From NCBI GenBank assembly GCA_041687575.1, contig JAWLBS010000061.1, forward strand, positions 1-19,119: a stretch of DNA of 19,119 nt, written 5' to 3'. The translations under genes were made by a program, and so were the position numbers. Shown here one piece after another: positions 6,964-18,004 of this stretch. The stretch comes from JANYLN01 sp041687575. Lineage in GTDB: Bacteria > Planctomycetota > Phycisphaerae > UBA1845 > JANYLN01. Below the pieces are notes generated by a model. It did not search any database. It worked only from the letters and a program-made list of their open reading frames with translations, and was not told the DNA's origin. Position 1 is the first letter of the stretch. Every line of letters starts with the position of its first letter.

Positions 6964-6981
6964 ACTACATCAAGATGTAGT
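6964..6981. promoter_or_regulatory. Operator-like dyad ahead of the cupin gene
   Basis: ACTACATC-AA-GATGTAGT: two perfect 8-bp arms around two bases, in an AT-rich pocket 64 bases before the cupin start. The loop is too small for a stable RNA hairpin, so a dimeric repressor site is more likely. It recalls the TACA...TGTA half-sites of BlaI/MecI/CopY-type repressors, although their usual spacing is shorter. Confidence 0.45.
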
Positions 6982-7045
6982 GCGACGCCGCAGGTGCCGC
7001 TTTGGATGGCGTCGCGGCACGACCATTCCGCGCAAGGAGACCGCA

Positions 7046-7366
7046 ATGCCTTACATCGATCTGGAAGCTGTTGGCGTCCGGGAGATGCTGCCCGGCACGA
7101 ACGTCCGGTTCGTGCACACGGAGAAGATGACACTCGCCTACTGGACCTTCGAGGCCGGGGCGGTGCTGCCGCCGCATTCGCACCCGCACGAGCAGGTGGC
7201 GAACATCCTCGAGGGCGAATTCGAGATGACCGTCGATGGCCAGACGCGGGTGATCCAACCCGGAATGGTCGTCCACTTCCCGCCGCACGCCGAGCACGGC
7301 GGGCGGGCGATCACGCGGTGCCGGTTCATCGACGTGTTCAGTCCGGTGCGGGAGGATTACCGGTGA
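7046..7366 (+). CDS. Small single-domain cupin protein
   Basis: A 106-aa protein that is almost entirely one cupin barrel. Motif 1 is G38-x5-H44-x-H46-x3-Q50-x6-G57 (AVLPPHSHPHEQVANILEG), with Gln in place of the usual Glu ligand. Motif 2 is G73...P79...H84 (PGMVVHFPPHAEHGG). H44, H46, Q50 and H84 would bind one metal. Cupins of this size include dioxygenases, isomerases and sugar- or ligand-binding proteins; the sequence does not decide which. ATG 7046 is chosen because AAGGAG lies about 8 bases upstream and the fold begins here; upstream codons are open but unlike the family. An 18-bp dyad 64 bases upstream suggests its own regulation. A small membrane protein gene follows after 47 bp. Confidence 0.9.
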   Translation: MPYIDLEAVGVREMLPGTNVRFVHTEKMTLAYWTFEAGAVLPPHSHPHEQVANILEGEFEMTVDGQTRVIQPGMVVHFPPHAEHGGRAITRCRFIDVFSPVREDYR

Positions 7367-7413
7367 GCCGGTGACCCGCAGTCCGACATGCGCAGATGAA
7401 CGAGGGCACTGAC

Positions 7414-7737
7414 ATGAACGACAACAATGACACTCCGGCGGCAATGCTCTGGGGCGGGATCCTCGCGCCCGGGGCGCTGGTGTCGCTCGTCGTTCTGAAT
7501 CTGCTGCATGGCAAGGCATATTGGCCGAGCCGCGGGCCCGACCCGATCGCGGTATACACGGGCCTCCAGCCGGTGACGGGCATCATCCTGATCGAACTGG
7601 GGGCCGCGGGAGCGCTGTGTTCGTGGTACCTGCTGAGCAACCTGGAGCAGACGCAGCCGTGGGCGTGGCTGGGGATGACAGGCTCACTGATCGCCGTGGT
7701 TGGGGGGTTCGTGCTGTTTATCGGGAATTTCCTGTAA
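7414..7737 (+). CDS. Small three-helix membrane protein
   Basis: A 107-aa protein of unknown family. Three hydrophobic helices are visible at about 12-32, 54-75 and 84-105, with a short polar N-terminus (MNDNNDT) and a conserved-looking loop HGKAYWPSRGPDP between the first two. ATG 7414 is preferred over ATG 7396 because GAGGG lies 7 bases before it while nothing suitable precedes 7396; the longer form would add six residues. It follows the cupin gene after 47 bp on the same strand and may be read from the same message. The stop is followed directly by the repeat-rich stretch. No catalytic or binding motif is seen. Confidence 0.75.
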   Translation: MNDNNDTPAAMLWGGILAPGALVSLVVLNLLHGKAYWPSRGPDPIAVYTGLQPVTGIILIELGAAGALCSWYLLSNLEQTQPWAWLGMTGSLIAVVGGFVLFIGNFL

Positions 7738-7842
7738 AACGCACTGGCCGGTTGATCGAACGCGGCTTCTTCGGCCCTTTGCTCCGTAGCGGCGCGGCGA
7801 CGTCTCTCCCGAGACTTGGGATTCGCACAACTCCGCGGCGTT

Positions 7843-8083
7843 GAGTGAAAGCGGCGTCACGGCCGCCGCAGTCCATAGTCGCGCAGTCGCGTTCTTTCCG
7901 GGATTCGGGGCTCGCAAGGCTGCTCGGCCTGAGTGAAAGCGGCGTCGCTGCCGCCGCACTCCATATTGCCGCTGCACGACCCGCTTGAGATTCGATGCGT
8001 TGACGCCGATGACAGCTTGATTGAAAGCGGCGTCTGCGGCGCCCCTCGACAAGCTCGGGATCTGCGACCGCAGTCCATAGTCC
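7843..8083. repeat. Array of three repeats with 88-bp period
   Basis: Copies start at 7843, 7931 and 8019, exactly 88 bp apart. The core GAGTGAAAGCGGCGTC is followed by GCCGCCGCAGTCCATA; it holds a GCGGC...GCCGC hairpin. The stretches between cores differ but share GGGATTCG before copies 1 and 2 and GATTCG before copy 3. The third copy is interrupted by a 22-bp insertion (8042-8063). The whole 7738-8119 interval is filled by this array and has no believable gene. Confidence 0.85.
8042..8063. repeat. Short element inserted in the third 88-bp repeat
   Basis: CCCCTCGACAAGCTCGGGAT splits the third repeat core between the GCGGCG and ACCGCAGTCC parts. It resembles the CCCTTCGACAAGCTCAGGG type of dispersed element seen in many bacterial genomes (translated on the minus strand it gives DPELVEG). 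Confidence 0.55.
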
Positions 8084-8119
8084 CACGATCGGCGACGCGG
8101 GCGTCGGCGCGGAGGGGGT

Positions 8120-8689
8120 CTACGGGATCAGATCGGCGCTCTCCACGGGCTTAAGCGTGACGATCTTCCACGTATCGGAGCCCTGCTTTACCAGGTCGAA
8201 CTGCCACGTGGCGGCGACGGGGCGTTTGAAACCCTCGACCTCGATCGTCGCCAGCCCCGCAATGGTCGCCCGGGCCGACTCGGAACCGCTCAAAGTGATC
8301 TCGGCCTTGCGGATCTTCGGGTCCTCGATCGTCACGCGCTTGAACAGCCCGTCCAGCCACCGCTCGAATTGATCGCGGTCCCGGCCGTCGGCAACGAGGC
8401 TCTGATCCGTCACCGCGAGAAGCCCGGCGACATCCTCGTTTGCGACGGCCGCGCGGACCTGCTCGAACACCCCCCGGATCCGCTCCCGATCGGTCGTGAC
8501 GTACCGTGCGGTCACCTGCCCGACCGCCCCCAATACGAGGATGATCAGCGTGGCCATGCCCCAGCGTTTCGCAGCCGGCGGATCGAACCGCGCCCACCAC
8601 CAGCCCGCGACAGCGACCAGCAGCGCCAGGCCCACGATCAGGCCCTGCAGATACGGCTGCTCAAACAGAAGTCGAGTTATTGGTTCCAT
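8120..8689 (-). CDS. Membrane protein with two helices and an NTF2-like C-terminal domain
   Basis: A 189-aa protein. Two hydrophobic helices are visible at about 15-33 and 42-62, joined by a short polar loop (FDPPAAKRW), then an extracytoplasmic or cytoplasmic domain of about 125 residues. That domain begins with a helix (IRGVFEQVRAAVANEDVAGL) and a conserved-looking DQSLVADGRDRDQFERWL, and ends in alternating strands (KAEITLSG, ARATIAGLATIEVEG, ATWQFDLVKQG, TWKIVTLKPVE). Helix-helix-then-curved-sheet with a final W-K-I strand is the pattern of the NTF2/SnoaL-like (DUF4440-like) fold; this is inferred from secondary structure, not from a catalytic motif. The binding site upstream is weak. It stands between two repeat-filled stretches and shows no operon partner. 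Confidence 0.78.
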   Translation of the reverse strand: MEPITRLLFEQPYLQGLIVGLALLVAVAGWWWARFDPPAAKRWGMATLIILVLGAVGQVTARYVTTDRERIRGVFEQVRAAVANEDVAGLLAVTDQSLVADGRDRDQFERWLDGLFKRVTIEDPKIRKAEITLSGSESARATIAGLATIEVEGFKRPVAATWQFDLVKQGSDTWKIVTLKPVESADLIP

Positions 8690-8773
8690 GCCTATTGTAT
8701 TCGCGACCGCGCCGGCCGTTGCAGTTGGCGCCGGCGCCGTCTACTGACAGGTAGCTCGCACCCATCGGCGAAT

Positions 8774-8810
8774 CTACCGCGACCTCACGGTCGCGGCCCT
8801 TTCCTGCAGG
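8774..8810 (+). repeat. Dispersed 38-bp element, copy 1
   Basis: CTACCGCGACCTCACGGTCG continues to a CTGCAGG end. In this copy CCGCGACC (8777-8784) and GGTCGCGG (8789-8796) form a perfect 8-bp hairpin with a TCAC loop. Related copies lie at 8906-8943 and, inverted, at 18244-18281. Confidence 0.8.
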
Positions 8811-8905
8811 GGACACGAGTCTTGCGCTTCCAGAACGACAGACATCCTTGCTTACGCCCCGCCCTGCATGCAGCGTCCTGCCTCGCAGGTCCGTGGCACC
8901 CGGCA

Positions 8906-8943
8906 CTACCGCTCCCTTACGGTCGCGGCTCGTTTCTGCAGGA
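8906..8943 (+). repeat. Dispersed 38-bp element, copy 2
   Basis: CTACCGCTCCCTTACGGTCG followed by CGGCTCGTTTCTGCAGGA. It differs from the distant copy at 18244-18281 by a single base and is in the opposite orientation to it. Translated, it gives the LPLPYGRGSFLQ-type peptide, which should not be taken for a gene. Confidence 0.85.
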
Positions 8944-8984
8944 CCGTGCTACCCCGTCCTGCTGTTGTGTGCCTTTGCCTTTCA

Positions 8985-9062
8985 CTGGCAACTGACTACT
9001 GCTGCTGGCAACTGGCAGCTGCTGTTGTTGTTTCCAATCTGTGCAATCTGCGGAATCTGCGG
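8985..9062. repeat. Short direct repeats and 9-bp microsatellite
   Basis: CTGGCAACTG occurs at 8985-8994 and 9005-9014, followed by GCTGCTGTTGTTG. Then come three tandem 9-mers: AATCTGTGC (9036-9044), AATCTGCGG (9045-9053) and AATCTGCGG (9054-9062). The 8690-9092 interval holds these and the dispersed elements, and no believable gene. Confidence 0.75.
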
Positions 9063-9092
9063 AAGGCCGTTTCGCCCGAAGCGCTTCACCCG

Positions 9093-10172
9093 CTACAAAA
9101 TCCGCGGCCCCGCCTCGGCGTCGCCCGCCGGGCCGTACCACTCGCTCAAGACCGCCTCCCAATCGGCGTTGCTCTTGACCGCCAGGAACGCCAGCCGCAC
9201 CAGCTTCGCGTGCGGGTGGTACTTGCTGTAGTAGATGCCGAACTTCCGCAGGTGCCGGCCGACGAACGACTCGTCCTTGTAGCACCGCATCGCCAGGTCC
9301 CAGTGGCGGCGCATGATCCGTCCCTGCTCGCGGTAGTCGGGCATCGTCGGCTCGCACCCCCGCATGACCTCGCGGACCTGCTGAAAGATCCACGGCTTGC
9401 CGATCGCGCCGCGGGCGATGCTCACCCCGTGCACGCCGGTGTGCTCGAACATGCGGAACACGTCCTGCACCTGCATGACGTCGCCGCTGCCCATCAGGCA
9501 GATCGAATCGCCGACGAACCGGCGGACCTCGGCCAAAGCGTCCCAGTCCGCGAATCCCCGGTACTGCTGCACGACGGTCCGGCCGTGCACCGTCACCGCC
9601 GCGACGCCGAGCTGAATCGCGCCGTCGAGGATCTCGTAGAAGTCCCGGCGGCTTTGCGGGTCCTCGTCCCAGGCGATCCGGAGCTTCAGGCTGACCGGGA
9701 CTTCAAGCGGGATCGACCGCCGCACAGCCTCGATGAACTCCAGCGACCGCGCCGGTTCCTGCATGAACGCCCCGCCCCGGCCGCGACGGAGAAGTTTCTT
9801 GACCGGGCACGCCATATTCAGCTCGACCGCCTCGTAGCCCATCTCGACCAGCGTCTGGGCGGCCACGCAGGTGTTCTCCAGCGAGCTGCAGGTAATCTGC
9901 GCGGCGATCGGGTGGTCCTCCTCCCACAGCTGCATCCGCTTGCGGATCTTGCGGCTGATCAGCACCGGGGCGTCGAGGATCATCTCGGCAACCGTGTACG
10001 GCGCGCCGAATGAGCGGCACAGCGTCCGCATGGCCGCGTCGCTGTAGCCGGCCAGCGCCGCCAGCTGCACGGGGGGCCAGATCTCCATATGGCCGATCCG
10101 CATGGGAGGATACGAGGCAAACGCGCCCGGGCTGACGGGCGAGGGTCCATGGCTATCAGATACTTCGGTCAT
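9093..10172 (-). CDS. dusB: tRNA-dihydrouridine synthase, DusB type
   Basis: FMN-dependent enzyme that reduces uridines in the D-loop of tRNA (cytoplasm). The TIM-barrel landmarks are all present in order: LAALAGYSDAAMR (38-49) where DusB has APMAG, the catalytic cysteine C122 in NMACPVKKLLRRGRGG, K163 in SLKLR, HGRT at 196-199, the FMN-phosphate loop GSGDV (228-232) and ARGAIGKPW (253-261). The 359-aa length exceeds E. coli DusB (about 320) because of about 25 extra N-terminal residues and a longer tail. ATG 10172 has AGGAAAG 8 bases upstream; ATG 10103, just before the barrel, is the alternative. It lies about 380 bp after glgB, separated by repeats, so joint transcription is doubtful. The exact Dus subtype is judged from the motifs, not from a tree. 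Confidence 0.93.
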   Translation of the reverse strand: MTEVSDSHGPSPVSPGAFASYPPMRIGHMEIWPPVQLAALAGYSDAAMRTLCRSFGAPYTVAEMILDAPVLISRKIRKRMQLWEEDHPIAAQITCSSLENTCVAAQTLVEMGYEAVELNMACPVKKLLRRGRGGAFMQEPARSLEFIEAVRRSIPLEVPVSLKLRIAWDEDPQSRRDFYEILDGAIQLGVAAVTVHGRTVVQQYRGFADWDALAEVRRFVGDSICLMGSGDVMQVQDVFRMFEHTGVHGVSIARGAIGKPWIFQQVREVMRGCEPTMPDYREQGRIMRRHWDLAMRCYKDESFVGRHLRKFGIYYSKYHPHAKLVRLAFLAVKSNADWEAVLSEWYGPAGDAEAGPRIL

Positions 10173-10238
10173 TCACTGCTTTCCTGGCAAGGCGAGCAAA
10201 AACACATCCCGACAAACGATGTCGCCAGATTAGTGGTT

Positions 10239-10268
10239 CTGGCCCGAAATGGCAAGACCCCGGGCCAG
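10239..10268. other. 8-bp inverted repeat upstream of dusB
   Basis: CTGGCCCG (10239-10246) and CGGGCCAG (10261-10268) pair perfectly around a 14-nt loop. No T run follows on either strand, so it is a weak terminator candidate at best. Confidence 0.3.
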
Positions 10269-10300
10269 CCACGGGCCGACGCCCAAAGCACAAGCAAGTC

Positions 10301-10526
10301 GTCATTCTGAGCGTCAGGGAAGAATCTCTGCTGGACAGCGTGCTCATGGTGTAGCGCCCCAGGCTGTCATTCTGAGCGCAGCGAAGAATCTCTATTGGAC
10401 AGCGCGCCCATGGTTTGGCACTCCGCTTGGCCGAGATCCTTCACTTCGTTCAGGATGACGGCTGGACAGCGCGCCCATGGTCTGGCGCCCTGCGAGGTCA
10501 AGATCCTTCACTTCGTTCAGGATGAC
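10301..10526. repeat. Composite array of ~66-bp repeats, two orientations
   Basis: Four copies of one element: GTCATTCTGAGCG...GAAGAATCTC at 10301-10328 and 10366-10393, and its inverted relative AGATCCTTCACTTCGTTCAG plus GATGAC at 10434-10459 and 10501-10526. Each has a short internal inverted repeat (ATTCT/AGAAT or ATCCT/AGGAT). The gaps hold a second repeated sequence, TGGACAGCGCGCCCATGGT, at about 10332, 10396 and 10463. Spacing is 65-68 bp. The element resembles sequences dispersed in many bacterial genomes, often mis-annotated as CHPERSEGS-like peptides. Confidence 0.88.
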
Positions 10527-10553
10527 AACAGGTCGTTCTCATTACCCCGCCCG

Positions 10554-12610
10554 TTACGCCCCCTCCGGTGAACCGGGGATCTTCGGCCAGGGCGGTGGCT
10601 CGTCCTCGCCCGGCTTCGGCGGCGGGGGCATGGCCGGGGCCTTGGGCGCCGTGCGGACCCGCTCGGGCGCGCTGGCGGGGTCCCACTTGAAGACCACCAC
10701 CCCCAGTGGCGGCAGCGTCAGTGAGATCGAGAAATCGTGCCGGTCGTAGTAGGGCACCGGGGCGGTCTTGATCCCGCCGAGATTGCCCTGCCCCGACCCG
10801 CCGTAGATCTTCGCGTCGCTGTTGAGGATCTCGGTCCAGACCCCCTCGTGCGGGACCCCCACCCGGTAGTTGTGCCGCGGGATCGGCGTATAGTTGCAGC
10901 CGATCAGCAGGCACGACTCGCGGTCGCGCCCGTAGCGCATGTATGTCAGCACGCTGTTGACGTAATCGTTGCAGTCGACCCACTCGAACCCGGCCTGCTC
11001 GAAATCCTTCATGTGCAGCGCCTCCTCGGCCTGCAGCAGCCGGTTCAGGTCGCCCACCCACCGCCGCAGCCCCCCGTGCAGCGGGTACTGCAGCACGTGC
11101 CATTCCAGGCTCGAATCGTGGTTCCACTCTGACTGCTGCCCGAACTCGTCCCCCATGAACAGCAGCTTCTTGCCCGGGTGCGTGAACATATAGCCATAGA
11201 GCAGCCGCAGGTTCGCGAACTGCTGCCACTCGTCGCCCGGCATCTTGTTGAGCAGCGAGCCCTTGCCGTGGACCACCTCGTCGTGCGACAGCGAGAGCAT
11301 GAACTGCTCGTTGAAGGCGTACCAGATGCTGAAGGTCAACTGGTTGTGATGAAACTGGCGGTGGATCGGGTCCTTGCGGAAGTAGCTCAGCGTGTCGCTC
11401 ATCCAGCCCATGTTCCACTTGAAGTCGAACCCGAGCCCGCCGGCGTACGCCGGCCGCGAGACCATCGGCCAGGAGGTCGACTCCTCCGCGACCGTCATCA
11501 CGTCCGGGTGCTTTTCATGGACGATCTCGTTGAGCCGCCGCAGCAGCGAGATCGACTCGAGGTTCTCCCGCCCGCCCATGTGGTTGGGAACCCACTCGCC
11601 CTCCTTGCGGGAGTAGTCCAGGTAGAGCATCGAGGCGACCGCGTCGACCCGCAGGCCGTCCACGTGACACTCATTCAGCCAGAACATCGCGCTGCTGATC
11701 AGAAACGCCCGCACCTCGTTGCGGCCGAGGTTGAAGATGCAGCTCTGCCAGTCCGGGTGCCAGCCGCGCCGCGGGTCGGCGTGCTCGAACAGGTGGCTGC
11801 CGTCGAAATAGTTCAGCCCGTACTCGTCCGCGGGAAAGTGCGAGGGCACCCAGTCGAGGATCACCCCGATGCCCCGCTGGTGCAGGTAGTCGACGAAGTA
11901 TTTGAAGTCGCTGGGCGTGCCGTACCGCCGCGTCGGCGCGAAGTAGCCCAGCGTCAGGTAGCCCCACGAGCCGTAGAACGGGTGCTCCATGATCGGCAGC
12001 AGCTCCACGTGGGTAAAGCCCGATTCGGTGCAGTAGTCCGCCAGCTGATGCGCGAGCTCCCGGTACGTCAGGCTTCGATTGCCCTCCTCCGGCACCCGCC
12101 GCCACGAGCCGGCGTGCATCTCGTAGACGCTGATCGGGGCGGCCAGGGCGTTGCGGCCGGCCCGCGTCTGCATCCACTGCTGGTCCTTCCACTCGTGCAG
12201 CTCGTCCCAGACGATCGAGGCCGTCTTGGGCGGCAGCTCCCAGTACCGGGCGAACGGGTCGCCCTTGTCCACCTGGTAGCCGCCCAGGCTCGACTCGATG
12301 TGATACTTGTAGACCGCCCCGTTGCCGATGCCCTCGATGAAGGCCTCCCACACGCCCGAGCCGTCGGGCCGGGCCTGCATCGGGTGAACGCCTTTGCGCC
12401 AGTCATTGAAATCGCCGATGACCGAGATGCGGCGGGCATTGGGGGCCCAGACCGCAAAGTGGGTGCCCTTCCTGCCGTCGCGTGTCACGACGTGCGAGCC
12501 GAGCTTCTCGTACAGCGCGAAATGGCTGCCTTCCTTGAACAGGTACACGTCGTGATCGGTGATCAGGGTCGATTCGGTTATCTGGTTGACGCTCATTTGC
12601 CTGCCTTTCA

Positions 12611-12611
<1 letters not shown>
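10554..12611 (-). CDS. glgB: 1,4-alpha-glucan branching enzyme
   Basis: GH13 branching enzyme (685 aa): cuts an alpha-1,4 chain and rejoins it by an alpha-1,6 bond. An N-terminal CBM48-like domain (about 45-125, HFAVWAPNARRISVIGDFND) precedes the GH13 barrel. Catalytic residues: D323 (GLRVDAVASMLYLDYSR), E376 (VAEEST), D444 (LSHDEVVHG). The C-terminal beta domain ends near 645 and is followed by an unusual 40-residue Pro-rich tail (PPPPKPGEDEPPPWP). ATG 12611 overlaps the preceding stop as TGATG, indicating translational coupling; ATG 12596 (AAAGG upstream) is a close alternative. As third gene after glgE and treS-mak it supplies the branching step of the GlgE route. The domain order fits GlgB rather than the GH57 branching enzymes. 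A repeat array starts 28 bp after the stop. Confidence 0.96.
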
Positions 12612-15976
<3,365 letters not shown>

Positions 15977-15979
15977 GAA

Positions 15980-18004
15980 TCACATGAAATAATCGAAATC
16001 CATCTCCCGCCGCAGACGCCGCCGCAGGACGAACAGGTGCGCCGGCGTCAGCTGCGGGTCCAGTTCCACGTAGTTCCACTCCCCCTGCCAGATGTACCGG
16101 TCATCACTGAGCAGGTCGTGCGCCATGAACGGCTGCGACGGGTCCATCTCCCACCGCTCCAGCGGGATCCGAACCCACCCCGACTGGCGGTGGTGCAGGT
16201 CCAGGTTCACCACCACCACCACGAAGTTCGTCTCATCCTCGTCCGCCTTGGCGTACGCCAGCAGCAGCGGGTTGTCGATCTCCAGAAAGTGCAGGTCCCG
16301 CGTCTGCTGCAGGGCGGCGTTCTCCCGCCGGATCCGGTTGATCCGCTCGATCAGCGGCACCAGCGTCCCGGCCCGCCGACGATCCCAGTGCCGGATCTCG
16401 TACTTCTCCGAGTCCAGGTACTCCTCCCGGCCCGCAACCGCCGCCGACACCATCTGCTCGTACACCGGACCGTAGATCCCGTAGTTCGAACTCAGCGTCG
16501 CCGCCAGCACCAGCCGCGTCATGAACGCCGGCCGACCGCTGAACTGCAGGACCTGCGGCAGGATGTCCGGCGTGTTCGGCCAGAAATTCGGCCGGAAATG
16601 CTCCGCCACCTCGGTCCGCGTCAGGTCCTGCATGTACTCGACGATCTCGTTGCGCGCGTTGCGCCACGTGAAGTACGTATACGACTGCGTGAAGCCCACC
16701 TTCGCCAGGCGGTACATCACGTTGGGACGCGTGAACGCCTCGGCCAGAAAGATCGCGTCCGGATACTTCGCCTTGACCCGCCCGATCAGGTAGTCCCAGA
16801 ACGCGAACGGCTTGGTGTGCGGGTTGTCCACCCGGAAGGCCCGCACCCCCTTCTCCGCCCAGAACAGCACCACCCCCGTCAACTCCTCCCAGAGCTCCCG
16901 CCACGTCTCGGTCTCGAAGTGGATCGGAAGGATGTCCTCATACTTTTTCGGGGGGTTCTCGGCGTACTGCACCGACCCGTCCGGCCGCCACTTGAACCAA
17001 TCGGGATGCTCCTTGACGTACGGATGGTCGGGCGAGCACTGGAAGGCGATGTCCATCGCCACTTCCATGCCCAGATCGTTGGCGGCCTGGATGAACCGCC
17101 GGAAATCCTCGAGCGTCCCCAGCTCCGGGTGGATTGCCTTGTGGCCACCCTCCTCGCCCCCGATCGCCCACGGGCTGCCCGGATCGTCCGGCGAGGCGGT
17201 GCGGGCGTTGTTGCGCCCCTTGCGGTGCGTCCGGCCGATCGGATGGATCGGCGGCAGGTAGACCACGTCGAAGCCCATCTCGGCGACCTGCGGCAGCAAG
17301 GCCTCGGCGTCTGCCAGCGTGCCGGGTGTGCCGGGTTCGGCCGCCGCCGAGCGGGGGAAGAACTCGTACCAGCTGCTGAAGCGGGCCCTCTCCCGGTCGA
17401 CCGTCACCGGCAGCTGCCGCTCGTACGTGCGGACCTTGCTCGGGTCCGGGTACCGGTTCATCAGCTCGTGCAGCCGTTCGTCGGTCGCCATCTCAACCGC
17501 CCGCGCCTGCTCGGTCTGTTCGGCGACCTCATCGGCTGAGAGTCGCAGCCGCTGCCCGTCGCGCTCGGGCGCCCGTCCGGCGGCCTCGCCGATCAGGTTC
17601 AGCCCGATCTGCAGGTCGACCGACACGTCCTGGCCGGCCTCGAACTTCTTTACAAGATCGTGCTGCCACGTGCCGAACACGTCGATCCACGCCCGCACCG
17701 TGTAGACGTACGGCCCGAGACGGTCCGGCCGGAACACGCCGGTCCAGACGTCGTTGCGCCCGGGCTCCATCGGCGCCGTCCGCCAGTCGGCCTGGTCTTG
17801 CGGCCGGTACAACAGTTCGGCGAAGACATGGTCGTGCCCGTCCGAGAATACCCACGCCTCGACCTCGACCTTCTCGCCGACGATCCGCTTGATGGGAAAC
17901 TGGCCGGCGTCGATCTCGGGCCGCACGCCGCTGATCACGACCCGCCGTCGGCCGTGGTACGGCTCGAAGTCCATGTCCGTTCTGGCTAGTGTATCCATAT
18001 GCAT
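15980..18004 (-). CDS. glgE: Alpha-1,4-glucan:maltose-1-phosphate maltosyltransferase
   Basis: GH13_3 enzyme that adds maltosyl units from alpha-maltose-1-phosphate to glucan ends, releasing phosphate. With ATG 18004 the product is 674 aa, close to Streptomyces GlgE1 (675). Catalytic residues fall almost exactly at the known Streptomyces numbers: nucleophile D393 (GVRAFRVDNPHTKPFAFW), acid E422 (IFLAEAFTRP) and D480 (NFWPNTPDIL). RVVISGVRPEIDAGQFPIKR (21-40) begins the family's N-terminal beta domain; the helical insert lies at about 150-205, the maltose-1-phosphate pocket and dimer interface after the barrel. The frame is open up to a TTG at 18091, but no family similarity supports that; ATGs at 17998 and 17974 are further alternatives and no clear binding site decides. 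TreS-Mak follows after 3 bp. A TAGAAT hexamer at 18049-18054 on this strand could be a -10 box. Confidence 0.96.
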   Translation of the reverse strand: MHMDTLARTDMDFEPYHGRRRVVISGVRPEIDAGQFPIKRIVGEKVEVEAWVFSDGHDHVFAELLYRPQDQADWRTAPMEPGRNDVWTGVFRPDRLGPYVYTVRAWIDVFGTWQHDLVKKFEAGQDVSVDLQIGLNLIGEAAGRAPERDGQRLRLSADEVAEQTEQARAVEMATDERLHELMNRYPDPSKVRTYERQLPVTVDRERARFSSWYEFFPRSAAAEPGTPGTLADAEALLPQVAEMGFDVVYLPPIHPIGRTHRKGRNNARTASPDDPGSPWAIGGEEGGHKAIHPELGTLEDFRRFIQAANDLGMEVAMDIAFQCSPDHPYVKEHPDWFKWRPDGSVQYAENPPKKYEDILPIHFETETWRELWEELTGVVLFWAEKGVRAFRVDNPHTKPFAFWDYLIGRVKAKYPDAIFLAEAFTRPNVMYRLAKVGFTQSYTYFTWRNARNEIVEYMQDLTRTEVAEHFRPNFWPNTPDILPQVLQFSGRPAFMTRLVLAATLSSNYGIYGPVYEQMVSAAVAGREEYLDSEKYEIRHWDRRRAGTLVPLIERINRIRRENAALQQTRDLHFLEIDNPLLLAYAKADEDETNFVVVVVNLDLHHRQSGWVRIPLERWEMDPSQPFMAHDLLSDDRYIWQGEWNYVELDPQLTPAHLFVLRRRLRREMDFDYFM

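Noticed and set aside
4485..7133. Open frame of about 880 codons on the minus strand opposite the propeller lipoprotein
   Set aside because: Biased composition, no recognisable domain, and it mirrors the codon structure of the Asp-box gene on the other strand.
7843..8083. CRISPR array
   Set aside because: Only three imperfect copies, period 88 bp, internal GC hairpin, a split third copy and no cas genes.
7684..8154. Overlapping short frames in the 88-bp repeat array (MDCGG-type peptides)
   Set aside because: They are translations of the repeat units and recur with the repeat; no binding sites.
10301..10526. CRISPR array or attachment site
   Set aside because: Copies occur in both orientations and the gaps between them are themselves repeats, unlike spacers; no integrase or cas gene nearby.
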